Positions 6,169-7,323 of a DNA stretch of 7,323 nt are shown in pieces. Numbering within the stretch: the stretch's first letter is position 1; each line of letters starts with the position of its first letter. The translations under genes and the position numbers were made by a program. The notes under the pieces were generated by a model. That model searched no databases. It was not told where the DNA came from and saw nothing but the letters and a program-made list of their open reading frames with translations. Origin of the DNA: Acidobacteriaceae bacterium (lineage in GTDB: Bacteria; Acidobacteriota; Terriglobia; Terriglobales; Acidobacteriaceae); NCBI GenBank assembly GCA_003140705.1, contig PLKU01000113.1, positions 1-7,323 of the forward strand, in the 5' to 3' direction.

Positions 6169-6447
6169 TTACGATCGTTGCCTTCGGCTCATCATCCAGC
6201 TGATCGTTCCGGCAATCACAGCTCCTGCTGTAAAAGTCGCTACAACTGCTTCAATCGGGTGCCGTTGTATGCGCTTCTTCGTGTCATCAAGAAACTCTCC
6301 AGCGATATAGCTGCCATGTTTTGCAGCGCGGCGTGCCGCGCCGATACCATCTTGAAGTGCATCCGCAGCGGCAGATCCCGCCCGCGATCCCTTGCGCGCT
6401 GTCTGGTGAATCTGTTTCTTCATCTGTTCCAATACTGATTGCGCCAT
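6169..6447 (-). CDS. ElaB/YqjD (DUF883)-like small membrane-tail protein
   Basis: 92 residues. ATG 6447 is chosen; a frame extending to 6567 would overlap the CsbD gene and has no ribosome site. GGTGAGAGG lies about 10 nt before the ATG. Residues 1-60 form a charged, Ala-rich amphipathic helix (KQIHQTARKGSRAGSAAADA). Residues 61-64 (QRHP) precede a single membrane segment at about 65-86, followed by the basic tail SRRQRS. This layout, with a short Ala-rich helix, a basic-Pro turn and a C-terminal anchor ending in arginines, is that of ElaB/YqjD/DUF883 inner-membrane proteins, some of which bind ribosomes in stationary phase. It lies 43 bp downstream of the CsbD gene on the same strand, a common stress-gene pairing. 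Assignment is by layout, not by a diagnostic motif. Confidence 0.65.
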   Translation of the reverse strand: MAQSVLEQMKKQIHQTARKGSRAGSAAADALQDGIGAARRAAKHGSYIAGEFLDDTKKRIQRHPIEAVVATFTAGAVIAGTISWMMSRRQRS

Positions 6448-6490
6448 TCTGTCTTGACCTCTCACCTTGCAGATTTCGATGCTGATTCGG

Positions 6491-6673
6491 TTATGCTCCC
6501 ACGGCCTTTTCAAGCTTGCCGACCACGTTTTGAACTTTCCCGACACTCTTTTCAGCTCTGCCATCATCTTCCAGGTCGGTGTTCTTGGTAACTTCGCCGA
6601 TTTTCTGCCTGATTGCCCCTTTGACTTCGTGGAGCTTGCCAGCCGACTGATCTTCCGTGCTTGGTTTCATCAT
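6491..6673 (-). CDS. CsbD family stress-response protein
   Basis: 60 residues, typical of the CsbD family (about 60-70). The pattern GKLHEVKGAIRQKIGEVTKN at 12-31, then DLEDDGRAEKSVGKVQNVVG at 33-52, is the CsbD signature of two short similar helical halves with conserved KGxxxxxxGxxT and GKxQ. ATG 6673 lies 6 nt after GAGGAG; the adjacent ATG 6670 would also fit. The protein is small, charged and soluble. CsbD proteins are strongly induced in general stress and stationary phase in many bacteria, but their biochemical role is not established. The gene heads a minus-strand unit with the ElaB-like gene. I could not identify a clear promoter upstream. Confidence 0.88.
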   Translation of the reverse strand: MMKPSTEDQSAGKLHEVKGAIRQKIGEVTKNTDLEDDGRAEKSVGKVQNVVGKLEKAVGA

Positions 6674-6987
6674 GATCTTCTCCTCTGTTCTGTAGTTGGT
6701 TTCAATGAGTTGAGATCCATTGAGAGGCCTTTCTCCTGGAGAATCTGCGACTCGGTAAGTTTCTCTTCGGGATCGATCGTAGCCTGATATCAGGCTTTCT
6801 ATCGACCAGTATCCACGATCAGGTTCCTGAAGGCTGCTCGCAATTGCTCATCACGCCGTTTGCTGATTGGCAACCGTGCCCGAGCAGGGTTAGAAGAATA
6901 TGTGTCCGGTCCGCGCAGGCTTGTGGCATTGGGGTCGCGGTTAAATTGATTGATTTACGGATGCCAATAAGCCATTTGACACCTCAA
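6674..6987. other. Gene-free gap between CsbD gene and repeat gene
   Basis: About 314 bp with no supported gene. It includes the CsbD leader, a perfect 16-bp palindrome at 6781-6796, and otherwise unremarkable sequence. A minus-strand frame between about 6780 and 6671 is open but has no start codon with a ribosome site, so I do not call it. Confidence 0.5.
6781..6796. repeat. Perfect 16-bp palindrome
   Basis: AGCCTGATATCAGGCT reads the same on both strands, and is followed by TTTCT on the plus strand. It lies 108 bp upstream of the CsbD start. It may be a dimeric regulator's operator for that gene or the stem of a weak terminator for plus-strand transcription. The sequence does not say which. 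Confidence 0.45.
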
Positions 6988-7194
6988 TCACCAATTCATG
7001 AGCAGGCTCTGGCATCGAGGATCTTCCACCCTAATCGCCATGCGATTGCACCTCGGGTCATCGATCTCAAGGGTTTCTCGATTCAACAGGCTTTTGCAGC
7101 GAAAGTCCTCCATTTCGATCACCAAGTCATTGAGCCGAGTGCACCGAAGGTCGTCCACTTCCATTGCCACGATCTTGCACCGAGTGTCTTCCAT
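6988..7194 (-). CDS. Hypothetical protein with five [E/D]D-x-R-C repeats
   Basis: 68 residues, family unknown to me. ATG 7194 is chosen because GAGGTGATC, almost fully complementary to the 3' end of 16S rRNA, ends 3 nt before it (8 nt from the GAGG core); GTG 7203 lies inside this site. Arg-Cys pairs occur at 5-6, 17-18, 32-33, 48-49 and 60-61, each preceded by E/D-D-x and a hydrophobic residue, giving units of 12, 15 or 16 residues. Two units also share SLL after the cysteine (KSLLN, QSLLM). The five arginines use four different codons and the acidic position uses GAA, GAC, GAG and GAT, while the residues stay alike, so this frame appears to have been under protein-level selection. No signal peptide, membrane segment or known zinc motif is visible. 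A partial open frame ends 10 nt upstream. Confidence 0.5.
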   Translation of the reverse strand: MEDTRCKIVAMEVDDLRCTRLNDLVIEMEDFRCKSLLNRETLEIDDPRCNRMAIRVEDPRCQSLLMNW

Positions 7195-7203
7195 CTCGAT
7201 CAC
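6991..7203 (-). repeat. Degenerate tandem repeat, five copies
   Basis: On the minus strand the core GAGATGGAAGAC-N3-CGGTGC recurs five times in diverged form, with copy-to-copy distances of 36, 45, 48 and 36 nt, all multiples of three. Extra GGTGATCGA-ATGG blocks occur at the start of the first and third copies, and a decayed version (GGTGAGGTGTCAAATGG) follows the last copy just past the stop codon, so the array once reached further left. Confidence 0.6.
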
Positions 7204-7204
7204 C

Positions 7205-7321
7205 TCACCATTGGGCAGTCTCGTGCTCCAGTCGCATCTTCAGCAAACCTGGATAAGGTTGACCTAACCTACGTGGCCCGGGCTGTTCAATTTTGACCAC
7301 TTCGTCCCGGCTCGCTGAGGG
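7205..7321 (-). CDS. C-terminal end of a possible gene entering from the right edge
   Basis: A frame open from the window edge to TGA at 7205-7207 gives 38 residues ending GLLKMRLEHETAQW. The stop lies 10 nt before the start of the repeat protein, with the ribosome site between, a spacing that would allow translational coupling. The sequence includes DEVVKIEQPGPRR but no motif I can name. An open frame this short at an edge can arise by chance. Confidence 0.22.
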   Translation of the reverse strand, partial: PSASRDEVVKIEQPGPRRLGQPYPGLLKMRLEHETAQW

Positions 7322-7323
7322 CG

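Noticed and set aside
6998..7267. Plus-strand Ser-rich and His-rich repeat frames over the repeat array
   Set aside because: The unit lengths are multiples of three, so every frame repeats. Third-position variation fits only the minus-strand frame, and the plus frames have no ribosome sites.
7286..7304. TTCAATTTTGACCAC near the right edge as a possible insertion-sequence end
   Set aside because: It is loosely reminiscent of some transposon termini, but no partner repeat, target duplication or transposase is inside the window.
1..7323. CRISPR array, rRNA or intact mobile element
   Set aside because: No regularly spaced identical repeats, no rRNA-like sequence and no transposase or integrase frame is visible.

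Overview
This window holds a polyhydroxyalkanoate (PHA/PHB) granule and precursor-supply locus (about 1-5160), followed by a sparser right flank (about 5160-7323) with small stress-type genes, long stretches without a convincing gene, and an unusual short repeat-containing gene near the right edge. The organism is a bacterium. Shine-Dalgarno sites, a consensus sigma-70 promoter and the phasin/PhaR/PhaA/PhaB set fit a PHB-accumulating Gram-negative soil or freshwater organism (Proteobacteria or Acidobacteriota-like). The sequence alone does not let me name the taxon.

Left to right: a PhaE/PhaM-like PHA synthase partner (minus strand, C-terminus cut by the window edge), a phasin (minus), the PHA regulator phaR (plus, divergent from the phasin), the acetyl-CoA acetyltransferase phaA (minus, convergent with phaR), an SDR ketoacyl reductase (plus, divergent from phaA), and the acetoacetyl-CoA reductase phaB (minus, convergent with the SDR). 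Apart from the tandem phasin-PhaE pair, gene strands alternate, so promoters lie in shared divergent gaps. PhaA condenses two acetyl-CoA. PhaB, and possibly the second SDR, reduce acetoacetyl-CoA to 3-hydroxybutyryl-CoA. A synthase assumed to lie off the left edge would polymerise it with the PhaE/PhaM-like subunit. The phasin coats the granule and PhaR ties its expression to polymer level.

The clearest regulatory signal is a perfect 7+1+7 inverted repeat, TGCTGCA-G-TGCAGCA, placed over the expected start site of a near-consensus phasin promoter. A 13/15 copy plus an extra half-site overlaps the promoter of the SDR gene. These match the TGC-rich operators described for PhaR repressors, so PhaR probably controls at least these two gaps.

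On the right, a CsbD-family gene and a small ElaB/DUF883-like membrane-tail gene form a minus-strand pair, perhaps with a third small gene. Between them and phaB lies about 0.75 kb with hairpins and one weak small-ORF candidate. At the far right, a 68-codon minus-strand ORF carries five degenerate [E/D]-D-x-R-C repeats whose copies differ mostly at synonymous positions. It has an excellent ribosome binding site. I do not recognise the family; it is the least explained coding signal here.
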